Assembly (NCBI GenBank): GCA_028868335.1
Contig: JAGWUU010000069.1
Coordinates: forward strand, 1 to 11,776
Length of the DNA stretch: 11,776 bases
Reading direction: 5' to 3'
Source of the DNA: Sphingomonadales bacterium
GTDB taxonomy: Bacteria; Pseudomonadota; Alphaproteobacteria; Sphingomonadales; Sphingomonadaceae
Positions 1 through 6,614 of this stretch are shown one piece after another; positions within the stretch are counted from its first letter, which is position 1; every line of letters begins with the position of its first letter. The position numbers and the translations under genes were made by a program. The notes under the pieces were generated by a model. It was not told where the DNA came from, made no database searches, and was given only the letters and a program-made list of their open reading frames with translations.

Positions 1-342
1 GAAGGCCGCGCGATCCAGCCGGTCGACGACAAGACCCTGTGGGGCCTCGGCACCAGCGGTGAAGACAGCCTTGCCGCCGCGGCGATTGACCGGTTCTGTC
101 TTTCACTTGGCTCCGTCTCGGGAGACATCGCCCTTGCCCAGGGAGCAAGCGGCGTGGTCATCGCCGGCGGCCTTGGCCTGCGCATCCGCGATACCCTGCT
201 GGCATCCGGCTTCGCCAGCCGGTTCAAGGCCAAGGGCCGTTTCGAAGGGCTGATGGCCAGCCTGCCCGTCCGCCTGATAACCCATCCCCAGCCCGGCCTG
301 TTCGGTGCCGCGGCTGCCTTCGCCAAGGAGCATCTGAAGTGA
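1..342 (+). CDS. glk: Glucokinase, C-terminal part (5' end outside window)
   Basis: Glucokinase phosphorylates glucose to glucose-6-phosphate in the cytoplasm and so feeds the Entner-Doudoroff pathway. The open frame enters from the left edge and runs 113 codons to a TGA. The visible part looks like the C-terminal lobe of bacterial Glk: a helical stretch starting GEDSLAAAAIDRF, a phosphate-binding strand-turn around VVIAGGLGLRI, an F(K)AKGRFEGLM segment and a final LITHPQPGLFGAAAAF motif, which Glk proteins carry near the C-terminus. The catalytic Asp and N-terminal ATP site lie upstream and cannot be checked. The stop overlaps the GTG of eda by four bases, which fits a sugar-catabolic operon; zwf and edd probably lie upstream, but that is inference. 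The family call is fairly secure; kinase specificity is inferred from the family and context. Confidence 0.88.
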   Translation, partial: EGRAIQPVDDKTLWGLGTSGEDSLAAAAIDRFCLSLGSVSGDIALAQGASGVVIAGGLGLRIRDTLLASGFASRFKAKGRFEGLMASLPVRLITHPQPGLFGAAAAFAKEHLK

Positions 343-953
343 ATTCGATCGAAGCCATCATGCGCGCGGCGCCGGTAATCCCCGTCCTGGTGATCGACGA
401 GGTTGCCCACGCCCGGCCGATCGCGGAAGCGCTGGTCAAGGGTGGTTTGCCGGTACTTGAAGTCACGCTGCGCACGGCCAGCGCGCTCGACGTCATCCGC
501 GAGATGAAGCAGGTCGAAGGCGCGATCGTCGGGGCTGGCACCGTGCTCAACCCGCACGCGCTCGAGGACGCGCTCGAAGCGGGGAGCGAGTTCATCGTCT
601 CGCCCGGCCTGACCGAACCTCTTGCCAAGGCGGCGGTCGCGGCGGGCGTGCCGTTCCTTCCCGGCATCGCCACCTCGTCCGACATCATGCGCGGGCTCGA
701 CCTTGGGCTGGATCGCTTCAAGTTTTTCCCGGCGGAAGCCAATGGCGGCATCCCGGCGCTCAAGGCCATCGCCGCGCCGTTCGGCGCCGTGCGGTTCTGT
801 CCGACCGGCGGGATCACCGCTGCCACTGCGGGAGACTGGCTGGCGCTCGATCCGGTGCTGTGCTGCGGCGGATCATGGCTTGTCCCCAAGGGAACCCCCG
901 ACGTCGCCGCGATCGAAGCGGCGGCCCGATCTGCGGCGGCGCTGGGGCGATGA
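339..953 (+). CDS. eda: 2-keto-3-deoxy-6-phosphogluconate (KDPG) aldolase
   Basis: This class I aldolase splits KDPG into pyruvate and glyceraldehyde-3-phosphate, the last step of the Entner-Doudoroff pathway. The 204-residue length is typical. Visible catalytic features are E41 and R45 in EVTLRT, the GAGTVL loop (65-70), SPG (88-90), the Schiff-base lysine K128 in FKFFPAE (127-133), and the phosphate-binding PTGGIT segment (155-160). The chosen GTG start at 339 overlaps the glk stop (GTGA) and has a strong Shine-Dalgarno AAGGAG at 325-330, eight bases upstream, inside the glk coding sequence. The TGA stop overlaps the ATG of the following PEPC-like gene. Translation of the three genes is therefore probably coupled. 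Nothing suggests loss of function. Confidence 0.96.
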   Translation: MNSIEAIMRAAPVIPVLVIDEVAHARPIAEALVKGGLPVLEVTLRTASALDVIREMKQVEGAIVGAGTVLNPHALEDALEAGSEFIVSPGLTEPLAKAAVAAGVPFLPGIATSSDIMRGLDLGLDRFKFFPAEANGGIPALKAIAAPFGAVRFCPTGGITAATAGDWLALDPVLCCGGSWLVPKGTPDVAAIEAAARSAAALGR

Positions 954-3721
954 GCCTTTCCGCCCGGCTCGAAGCGCGGCTGCAGGACCTCCACGCGCGA
1001 ACCGCTGAAACACCCCTGTTCAATCCGGTGTTTCAGCTAGGTCTGGAACTATCGCGCGAGATCGAATCCGGCGCGCTGGGCCTTGGCGATGTCGAGGCGC
1101 TGGTGTCGGAGCTGGAATGTGAAGGGCTGCTGGCACGCGCCACCCGGCTTAACCGGTTGCTTGCGCCAATCGAGCCGGCGGAGAACGAGGCGCGCCTGCG
1201 CGACCGGATCAAGCCGGACAGCTTCGCGGCCTTTGCCGAACGCAACCGCCACCCGCTGCTCCACATCGTCTTTACCGCGCACCCCACCTTTTTGCTGACC
1301 GCGCGCCAGTCCGATGCCGTGACAAGCGCCGCCTCGTCCGGCGAGATCGACGCGCAGACAACCTGCGTGGCCCCGCACAAGCGCGACGCGATCACGCTCG
1401 ATTCCGAGCACGAGGCAGCCCTGGCGGCGATGAGCCGCGCCCAGGCCGCACGCGACCGGATCAATGCGCTGCTGCTCGCCGAAGCGCGCAAGCGCTGGCC
1501 TAACGACTGGCGCAAGCTCGAGCCGATGCCGCTGCGCCTCGCCACCTGGGTCGGCTATGACATGGACGGGCGCACCGACATCTCGTGGGCGACCTCGCTG
1601 CGCTATCGCCTGTCCGAAAAGGCCGAGCGTCTTTCGGGCTATGCCGCCCAGCTCGAAGCGGTCGCGCCCGAGATTGCCGCCCGCCTGGCCCGCGCCGCAA
1701 CGCGCGCAACCGACATGGCCGAGCTGTTCGCCCAGGACTTTTCGGATCCGGCTGCGCTTTCCACTGCGGCCGATACCCTCACGGCCGCTCATCCTGACAA
1801 GCTGACCAGCCTTTCGGCGATCATCACCGCACTGGAGAACGAAGCGACCCACGCCGACGACGCCCAAGCCGAAGCGCTGCTGGTCGCCGCTGCGGCGATG
1901 CGCGCCGATGGCCTGGGGATGGGCTGGATCCATTTCCGGGTGAACTCCAGCCAGCTTCAGAACGCGATCCGCCGCCGCATCGATCCCGATGGCAAGCTTG
2001 ACCTTGCCAGCCAGGCCGCGCTGGTGCGGATGCGCGAATTGCTGGCCGAAGCAAAGCCGCTGCGCACCAATTTCGCCGCGCTGGCGATCGAGAACAGCAC
2101 CGCCGTCCGCCAGTTCCTCGCGATGGCGCAGATCCTCCAGCACATCGACGCCGATGCGCCGATCCGGATGCTGATCGCCGAATGCGAACAGCCGACCACG
2201 GTGCTGGCCGCGCTCTATTTCGCCAAGCTGTTCGGGATCGCCGACAAGGTTGACGTTTCGCCGTTGTTCGAAACCGAAAGCGCGCTGGAACACGGCGGCC
2301 GGTTCCTCGATGCGCTGCTCTCCGAAGAAGCCTATCGCAGCTACGCCCGCACCCGCGGGCGCGTATCGGTCCAGACCGGCTTTTCCGACGCCGGGCGCTT
2401 CGTCGGCCAGATCCCCGCAGCGCTGGCGATCGAACGGTTGCAGGGCCGTCTTGCGGAAGCGATGGTCGCCAACGGCCTCACTGACGTTGCGGCACTGGTG
2501 TTCGACACCCACGGCGAATCCATGGGCCGCGGCGCGCACCCCTCCTCGTTCACCGACCGGGTCGAATGGCCGCTTTCGCCCTGGGCGCGGCGGCGTTTCG
2601 CCCGCGCTGGCATCCGGCTGGAACCCGAGGTTTCGTTCCAGGGCGGCGACGGATACCTGTTCTTCGGAACGCCCGAGCTGGCGCTGGCCACTCTCACCCG
2701 CTTTGCCGAGGCCGCACCCGCGCAGACCGATCCCGACGCGCCGACTGATCCGTTCTATCGCCGCACCGATCTCAGCCTTGATTTCTACCGGGCAATCCGG
2801 CGTTTCCAGGCGGTGCAACTCACCAGCCGCACCTACCCCCGCGCGGTGACCGCGTTTGGCCTTGGCCTGCTCAATGACACCGGCAGCCGCAAGAGCCGCC
2901 GCCAGTCCGACCTTGCCGCCGATCGCGAGATGAACCTGCGCCAGATCCGCGCGATCCCGCACAACGCGGTTCTCCAGCAGCTTGGCTATCCGGTCAACGT
3001 CATCGCCGGGTTCGGCACGGCGGCAGATGGCAACTATGAAGAGATTGCCGCCCTGCTGCGTGAAAGCCCGCGCGGTCGCCAGCTTGTCCGCCTGGTCCGC
3101 GCCGCCAATGCGCTCGCCAGCATCAAGACCGTCGCGGCATTCGGCGAGCTGTTCAACTCGGCCTACTGGTCGAGCCGCCCCTACCGCGGCGATGAGGACC
3201 GGATCGCCGATGCCTGCCTGGCGCTGGCCGAATACCTCACCACCGATGACCGGACGGGCGTGTTCCGCCGTCTCGCATCGCGCTTGCGGGTCGATGCGCT
3301 CAAGCTCCACCGCCTGTTCTCGCTGATTCCTGACGAGGCGCCGCTGGCCGATCGCGAACATACCCGGCGGATGCTCGGCGTACTCCAGGCGCTGCGGCTC
3401 GCGCTGTTCCAGCACATGTTCATCAAGGCGGTTTCGGTCCCGGCCTTCAGCCGCGCTAACGACATCGCCCGCGAGGACGTGCTCGAGATGGTGTTCACCC
3501 TGCGGATCGAGGAAGCCCTCGGCCAGCTCCGCCGCGCCTTCCCGGTTCACTTTCCCGGGATCGGCGATTTTTCGGTCAGCGAACCGACCGACTACCCGGA
3601 CAAGTCGGCGGTCGGTTACGGGGCGATCCACACCGATTTCATCGAGCCAATCGAACGCGCCCAGGCGCTGTCGCTGCGGATCACCACGGCGATCGCCAAC
3701 GTATTCGGGGCGCACGGATAG
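950..3721 (+). CDS. Phosphoenolpyruvate carboxylase homologue with altered active-site motifs
   Basis: This 923-residue protein matches the length and layout of PEPC, which makes oxaloacetate from PEP and bicarbonate. Recognisable blocks, by hand alignment to E. coli PEPC, are TAHPT with H111 (His138), GYDMDG (202-207, family GGDRDG), HFR with R330 (Arg396), PLFET with metal ligand E441 (Glu506), GFSD with metal ligand D480 (Asp543), MGRG with R527 (Arg587), TPELALATL (574-582), and GSR...LRQIRAIP with R667 (Arg713). Several signatures differ: TAHPTE reads TAHPTF; SDSxKD reads SDAGRF, putting Arg at Lys546; HGRGGxxGRGG reads HGESMGRGA, two residues shorter and with Glu for Arg581; TEQGE reads SFQGG; and the C-terminal NTG is missing (ends FGAHG). 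It starts at the ATG overlapping the eda stop; an in-frame start at 860 would lie deep inside eda. It is probably an anaplerotic or regulatory PEPC relative. Carboxylase activity is uncertain. Confidence 0.8.
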   Translation: MSLSARLEARLQDLHARTAETPLFNPVFQLGLELSREIESGALGLGDVEALVSELECEGLLARATRLNRLLAPIEPAENEARLRDRIKPDSFAAFAERNRHPLLHIVFTAHPTFLLTARQSDAVTSAASSGEIDAQTTCVAPHKRDAITLDSEHEAALAAMSRAQAARDRINALLLAEARKRWPNDWRKLEPMPLRLATWVGYDMDGRTDISWATSLRYRLSEKAERLSGYAAQLEAVAPEIAARLARAATRATDMAELFAQDFSDPAALSTAADTLTAAHPDKLTSLSAIITALENEATHADDAQAEALLVAAAAMRADGLGMGWIHFRVNSSQLQNAIRRRIDPDGKLDLASQAALVRMRELLAEAKPLRTNFAALAIENSTAVRQFLAMAQILQHIDADAPIRMLIAECEQPTTVLAALYFAKLFGIADKVDVSPLFETESALEHGGRFLDALLSEEAYRSYARTRGRVSVQTGFSDAGRFVGQIPAALAIERLQGRLAEAMVANGLTDVAALVFDTHGESMGRGAHPSSFTDRVEWPLSPWARRRFARAGIRLEPEVSFQGGDGYLFFGTPELALATLTRFAEAAPAQTDPDAPTDPFYRRTDLSLDFYRAIRRFQAVQLTSRTYPRAVTAFGLGLLNDTGSRKSRRQSDLAADREMNLRQIRAIPHNAVLQQLGYPVNVIAGFGTAADGNYEEIAALLRESPRGRQLVRLVRAANALASIKTVAAFGELFNSAYWSSRPYRGDEDRIADACLALAEYLTTDDRTGVFRRLASRLRVDALKLHRLFSLIPDEAPLADREHTRRMLGVLQALRLALFQHMFIKAVSVPAFSRANDIAREDVLEMVFTLRIEEALGQLRRAFPVHFPGIGDFSVSEPTDYPDKSAVGYGAIHTDFIEPIERAQALSLRITTAIANVFGAHG

Positions 3722-3746
3722 GTGGAGCGTGGATTGAGTTGGGCGC

Positions 3747-3771
3747 GGGCTTCGACAGGCTCAGCCCTGAC
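3747..3771. repeat. REP-like intergenic repeat copy, truncated
   Basis: The bases GGGCTTCGACAGGCTCAGCC lie in the short gap after the PEPC-like gene and resemble an element I recall as widespread between genes of sphingomonads and some other proteobacteria (CTTCGACAAGCTCAG... with a CGAACGG end). The distal CGAACGG arm is not present, so this would be a partial copy. It can fold a small stem, GGGCT (3747-3751) with AGCCC (3763-3767). It supplies the stop codon and last codons of the phospholipase D-family gene. The family assignment comes from memory; only one copy is visible here. Confidence 0.4.
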
Positions 3772-4870
3772 CCCACTCCGCGATCCGCGGTCCGTGATCG
3801 AGAAAGCTGACCAGCACGTCCGCGGTCTTGAGCGCGACCGATGCCCGGATCGAACGCCAGCGGGAAAAATCGCCCGGGCCGGGAGCGGTGGAGCCCTGGC
3901 GCAGGGGCGCGAGCAGCTCCGCCTCGAACGCCGCTATCAGCCCGGGATCGCGGATCGTTGCGACATATTCGGCGTTGGCGCGGTGGCTGACGAAGTCGAA
4001 GTTTGACGAACCCACCACCAGCGCCTCGCCGTCGATCAGCGCAGCCTTGGCGTGGGTCATCATCGGGGTGAGCTGGATGTCGAGGCCCGAGCGCCGCGCC
4101 ACGCCCATCAGGTAGTCGCGGATCACCGGCTTGTTGTTCGGGCGCGGCGTATAGAGCCGCACCGGCACCCCGCGCGCCGCCGCGGAAGCGAGGGCGTCGA
4201 CGAAGGGAAAGGTCGGATAGGCGCTGACCACCTCGATCGAGCGACGCGCACCGGCGAAGGTTTCCAGCAACGGCGCGAACCCCGCTTCATTGGCGCTGCC
4301 GTCAAGGCTGAGCAGATCGATCCCGGCCACGCTCTCGCCGCTGGTCGCGGTCTGCCCGGTCCAGTCGCGATCGAACTCGCGCGCAGCCCAGGCGGCAACC
4401 TCGGGATGCGCGATCCGCACCATCATGTCGTGCCAGTCGAAGTTGTGATCGGAAAAATTGACCCCGCCGATCCACACCACATCGTCGATAACGAGCAACT
4501 TCTTGTGGTTGCGCGTGGCATAGCGCAGCGGATTGCGCCCCACCGGATTGGTCAGCCGCACCCCGGCGCCAGCGGCAGCCATGGCGTCAAACATCGCCCA
4601 GGTCGCTTCGGCCTCGGCCGCAAGTTCGCGATCCTGCGACAGGGCCAGGAACCGGTCATTGATGACGTGACGGGTGTAATCGTCGACCAGCACCCTGCGG
4701 TCGGCCGCGGGGCTGGTGGCAATGGCCGAGGCCACCCCCTGCCCCGCTGCATCGCCTTCGAAGGTCATGGCCTGGACCAGCACGCGGTTTCGGGCGGCGG
4801 CCATGTCGGCGCTCGCCCGCGCCCAGAACGCGGCCGAGCCGACCAGCAGTTCGATGCGGGGAGCGGTCAT
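3761..4870 (-). CDS. Phospholipase D / cardiolipin synthase-family protein
   Basis: The protein has two HKD phosphatidyltransferase motifs, the double-HKD layout of the PLD superfamily. HKD1 is H122-K124-D129, followed by the usual GGVNFSD (135-141). HKD2 is H273-K275-D280, followed by VVGSSNFD. The two histidines normally act as nucleophile and general acid on a phosphodiester, often to make cardiolipin or cleave phospholipids. At 369 residues it is shorter than ClsA and has no N-terminal membrane segments or clear signal peptide, so it resembles ClsB/C-like or soluble PLD proteins. The substrate cannot be read from sequence. I chose the ATG at 4870. A TTG 36 bases upstream (4906) is open in frame, but neither has a good Shine-Dalgarno. 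The gene converges on the PEPC-like gene, 39 bases away, and its stop lies in a repeat-like sequence. Confidence 0.85.
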   Translation of the reverse strand: MTAPRIELLVGSAAFWARASADMAAARNRVLVQAMTFEGDAAGQGVASAIATSPAADRRVLVDDYTRHVINDRFLALSQDRELAAEAEATWAMFDAMAAAGAGVRLTNPVGRNPLRYATRNHKKLLVIDDVVWIGGVNFSDHNFDWHDMMVRIAHPEVAAWAAREFDRDWTGQTATSGESVAGIDLLSLDGSANEAGFAPLLETFAGARRSIEVVSAYPTFPFVDALASAAARGVPVRLYTPRPNNKPVIRDYLMGVARRSGLDIQLTPMMTHAKAALIDGEALVVGSSNFDFVSHRANAEYVATIRDPGLIAAFEAELLAPLRQGSTAPGPGDFSRWRSIRASVALKTADVLVSFLDHGPRIAEWGQG

Positions 4871-5039
4871 CGCCGCGCCCGTGCCAGCGCGTCGGCAAAA
4901 AGGCAAGGCGGCTCGCCCGTTAACCTTTCCGTGCTATGCAGTCTCGCGCTGGAACGGACGGCACGATGGGCTGGCGCTTGCCGAAGAACGGCGCGATAGC
5001 AGCAACTTGCGGCGGACCACCACGCGGAGCGATGACACC

Positions 5040-5699
5040 ATGACGATCAAGGTCAACACCACGACCGGACTGATTGCCGCTTTCGCCGCGGGTGCTCTCA
5101 CGCTGGGCTATCTGGCGCTCAAACCAATCGACAAACAACAGGCCGTTGCACTCGCACCGGTTGCGAGCGGAACCTTTGCCGTCGCAGACAAGGCTGGCGC
5201 GCCATCCGCCGCCACACCGCCGCCGGAATCGCGCGACGAGCGCTTCGTGATCAAGCGGATCCTGCCGATAAGCGGCCCGATCAAATACGGCGAATGGCAT
5301 TGGGACGAGGCGGGGGTGCCGTCTGGCCCGCTGGTCGTGACAGTCGATCTCGATGCGCGGGTGCTGTCGGTATTCCGCAACGGCTATGAAATCGGTGCGA
5401 CCGCGGTGCTGCTGGGAACGAGCGAAAAGCCGACGCCGCTAGGGGTCTTTCCGGTCAAGATGAAGGACAAGGATCATCATTCCTCGACCTATGACAACGC
5501 GCCGATGCCCTACACCATGCGCCTCACCGACGATGGGGTTTCGATCCACGGGACCACGGTGGAGAAGGGTTACGCCAGCCACGGCTGCGTCGGCGTGCCC
5601 AACGATTTCGCAGCCAAGCTGTTCGCCATCGCCCCGGTCGGGACCAAGGTTTACATCACGCGGGGCAAGATGGTCGGCAAGGGCGACAGCCTGATCTGA
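5040..5699 (+). CDS. L,D-transpeptidase (YkuD domain), membrane-anchored
   Basis: This is a YkuD/ErfK-type protein that would act in the periplasm on peptidoglycan stem peptides, making 3-3 crosslinks or attaching proteins through an active-site cysteine. Residues 8-26 form a hydrophobic N-terminal segment (TTGLIAAFAAGALTLGYLA) without a clear cleavage site, so it is probably a signal anchor. An Ala/Pro-rich linker follows to about residue 62. The catalytic domain starts near residue 97 (GPLVVTVDLDARVLSVF) and includes GTSEKPTPLGVFPV, IHG with H170, and SHGC with the nucleophile C183. Two details are unusual: SHGC is followed by VGVPN instead of the common (I/V)R-x-x-N, and only nine residues separate H170 from S180, fewer than in many family members. 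The ATG at 5040 is set by GGAG at 5026-5029. The length is 219 residues. Upstream in-frame starts run back into the divergent PLD gene and were not used. Confidence 0.88.
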   Translation: MTIKVNTTTGLIAAFAAGALTLGYLALKPIDKQQAVALAPVASGTFAVADKAGAPSAATPPPESRDERFVIKRILPISGPIKYGEWHWDEAGVPSGPLVVTVDLDARVLSVFRNGYEIGATAVLLGTSEKPTPLGVFPVKMKDKDHHSSTYDNAPMPYTMRLTDDGVSIHGTTVEKGYASHGCVGVPNDFAAKLFAIAPVGTKVYITRGKMVGKGDSLI

Positions 5700-5736
5700 C
5701 CCGGCAAGAGCCGCTCACGCCAAACCTGAAGCCGTC

Positions 5737-5757
5737 ACCCTGAAGTCATTTCAGTGT
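5737..5757. terminator. Weak hairpin between convergent genes
   Basis: CTGAA (5740-5744) pairs with TTCAG (5750-5754), extended by an inner G-T wobble and, past one mismatch, by two outer pairs. It lies in the 79-base gap between the stops of the L,D-transpeptidase gene and the SDR gene. It has no T-run on either side, so it could at best be a weak bidirectional terminator or an RNA-end-protecting stem. Confidence 0.22.
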
Positions 5758-5778
5758 GGCGCGATTCCCGCATCAGCC

Positions 5779-6561
5779 CTAGCGCGGCGCCATGCGGATT
5801 GCGCCATCGAGCCGGATGCACTGCCCGTTGAAATAGCTGTTGCGCGCCAATTCCATTGCAAGACTGGCGAATTCCTCGGGCTTGCCCAGCCGCTTGGGGA
5901 ACGGCACCGAAGCAGCCAGGCTTTCCAGCACCTGCGGTTTGGCCCCCAGCATCAACGGCGTCGCGAAAATTCCCGGCATGATCGAGTTGACCCGGATGCC
6001 CATGTCCGAAAGATCGCGCGCCATCGGCAGGACCAGGCCATTCACCCCCGCCTTGGCCGAACCATAGATAATCTGGCCGATCTGCCCGTCCTGCGCCGCA
6101 ACCGAGGCGGTCAGCGTGATGCAGCCGCGCTCGCCATCCTCCAGCGGTTCAAGGCCCGCCATGCCCTCGGCCGAAAGCGAGGCAATGCGATAGCTCGCGA
6201 CCAGGATGCCATGGACCCCATAGATATAGTCCTCGGTTGGCAGGCGCTTCAGCCTGCCCGCCTCCTTGTCGAAGGCGAGCGTCTTGCCCCTTCGGCTTGT
6301 CATCGCGCAGTGGACGGTGATGCGCTCCTGCCCGTGGGCGGCGCGCGCCTTGGCAAAGCCTGCCACCACCGATTCCTCATCGGTGATGTCAACCTTGCAG
6401 AACAGCCCGCCGACCGCTTTGGCCACGGCTTCGCCCTTGTCCTCGTTCACGTCGAAGATCGCGACCCTGACGCCCGCGCTTGCCAGGGCTTCCGCGGTCG
6501 CCTGCCCAAGGCCCGAAGCGCCGCCGGTGACGACGGCAGCCGTCGATGAATCAATCCGCAT
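5779..6561 (-). CDS. SDR-family oxidoreductase, HSD10 (type II 3-hydroxyacyl-CoA dehydrogenase)-like
   Basis: This is a classical-size (260 residues) short-chain dehydrogenase. The nucleotide-binding TGGASGLG is at 12-19, and an acidic residue after strand 2 (D37 in FDVNE) suggests NAD over NADP. The catalytic Ser, Tyr and Lys are S153, Y166 and K170 (YGSAK), with the normal 13-residue S-Y spacing. The C-terminal half (TASVAAQDGQIGQ, PMARDLSDMGIRVNSIMPG, FNGQCIRLDGAIRM) closely resembles HSD10-type 3-hydroxyacyl-CoA dehydrogenases. The middle is atypical: the NAG motif after strand 4 (NCAG in HSD10) reads HCAM (84-87), and the tetrad Asn (usually in a VN-L-G context) appears as H117. It may be a dehydrogenase with unusual chemistry or a repurposed scaffold. 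The ATG has AAAGGGAG at 6568-6575. The neighbouring isomerase gene is divergent, 52 bases away, and probably co-regulated. Confidence 0.9.
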   Translation of the reverse strand: MRIDSSTAAVVTGGASGLGQATAEALASAGVRVAIFDVNEDKGEAVAKAVGGLFCKVDITDEESVVAGFAKARAAHGQERITVHCAMTSRRGKTLAFDKEAGRLKRLPTEDYIYGVHGILVASYRIASLSAEGMAGLEPLEDGERGCITLTASVAAQDGQIGQIIYGSAKAGVNGLVLPMARDLSDMGIRVNSIMPGIFATPLMLGAKPQVLESLAASVPFPKRLGKPEEFASLAMELARNSYFNGQCIRLDGAIRMAPR

Positions 6562-6590
6562 TTGACTCTCCCTTTAATCGCGCGATTAAT
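6562..6590 (+). promoter_or_regulatory. Candidate sigma-70 promoter for the HCCA isomerase-like gene
   Basis: TTGACT (6562-6567) is followed by a 17-base spacer and ATTAAT (6585-6590), giving a plausible -35/-10 pair with a predicted start near 6597. The leader would just hold the Shine-Dalgarno GGAGG (6603-6607) before the ATG at 6614. A 16-bp palindrome covers the spacer and most of the -10. Read by eye; no transcript data. Confidence 0.45.
6574..6589. promoter_or_regulatory. Perfect 16-bp palindrome, candidate operator
   Basis: TTAATCGCGCGATTAA is an exact inverted repeat in the middle of the 52-base gap between two divergent genes. It overlaps the likely -10 region of both promoters and touches the Shine-Dalgarno of the SDR gene. 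This is typical of an operator for a dimeric helix-turn-helix repressor (TetR, MarR or GntR type). No regulator gene is visible in the window, so the binding protein is unknown. Confidence 0.5.
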
Positions 6591-6614
6591 GACGCTGCTT
6601 GGGGAGGATGGCAA
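6585..6614 (-). promoter_or_regulatory. Candidate promoter for the SDR gene
   Basis: On the minus strand TTGCCA (6614-6609) is followed by an 18-base spacer and ATTAAT (6590-6585). ATTAAT is self-complementary, so the same six bases can serve as -10 for both directions. The predicted leader is about 20 bases and contains AAAGGGAG. Weaker than the opposite promoter. Confidence 0.3.

Noticed and set aside
860..949. Upstream extension of the PEPC-like gene (start at 860)
   Set aside because: It would overlap eda by 94 bases and add a 30-residue Arg-rich stretch with no similarity to PEPC; the ATGA overlap at 950 is the natural start.
1049..3715. An 888-codon open frame on the minus strand, antisense to the PEPC-like gene
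   Set aside because: It is a shadow of the G/C-rich third positions of the real gene. Its translation has no recognisable domain, while the plus-strand frame shows conserved PEPC blocks throughout.
4716..5039. N-terminal extension of the L,D-transpeptidase
   Set aside because: It would run through the 5' part of the divergent PLD gene. The ATG at 5040 has a Shine-Dalgarno and begins directly with a membrane anchor.
6574..6589. CtrA site (TTAA-N7-TTAA)
   Set aside because: The two TTAA elements are eight bases apart, not seven, and the element is better described as a continuous perfect palindrome.
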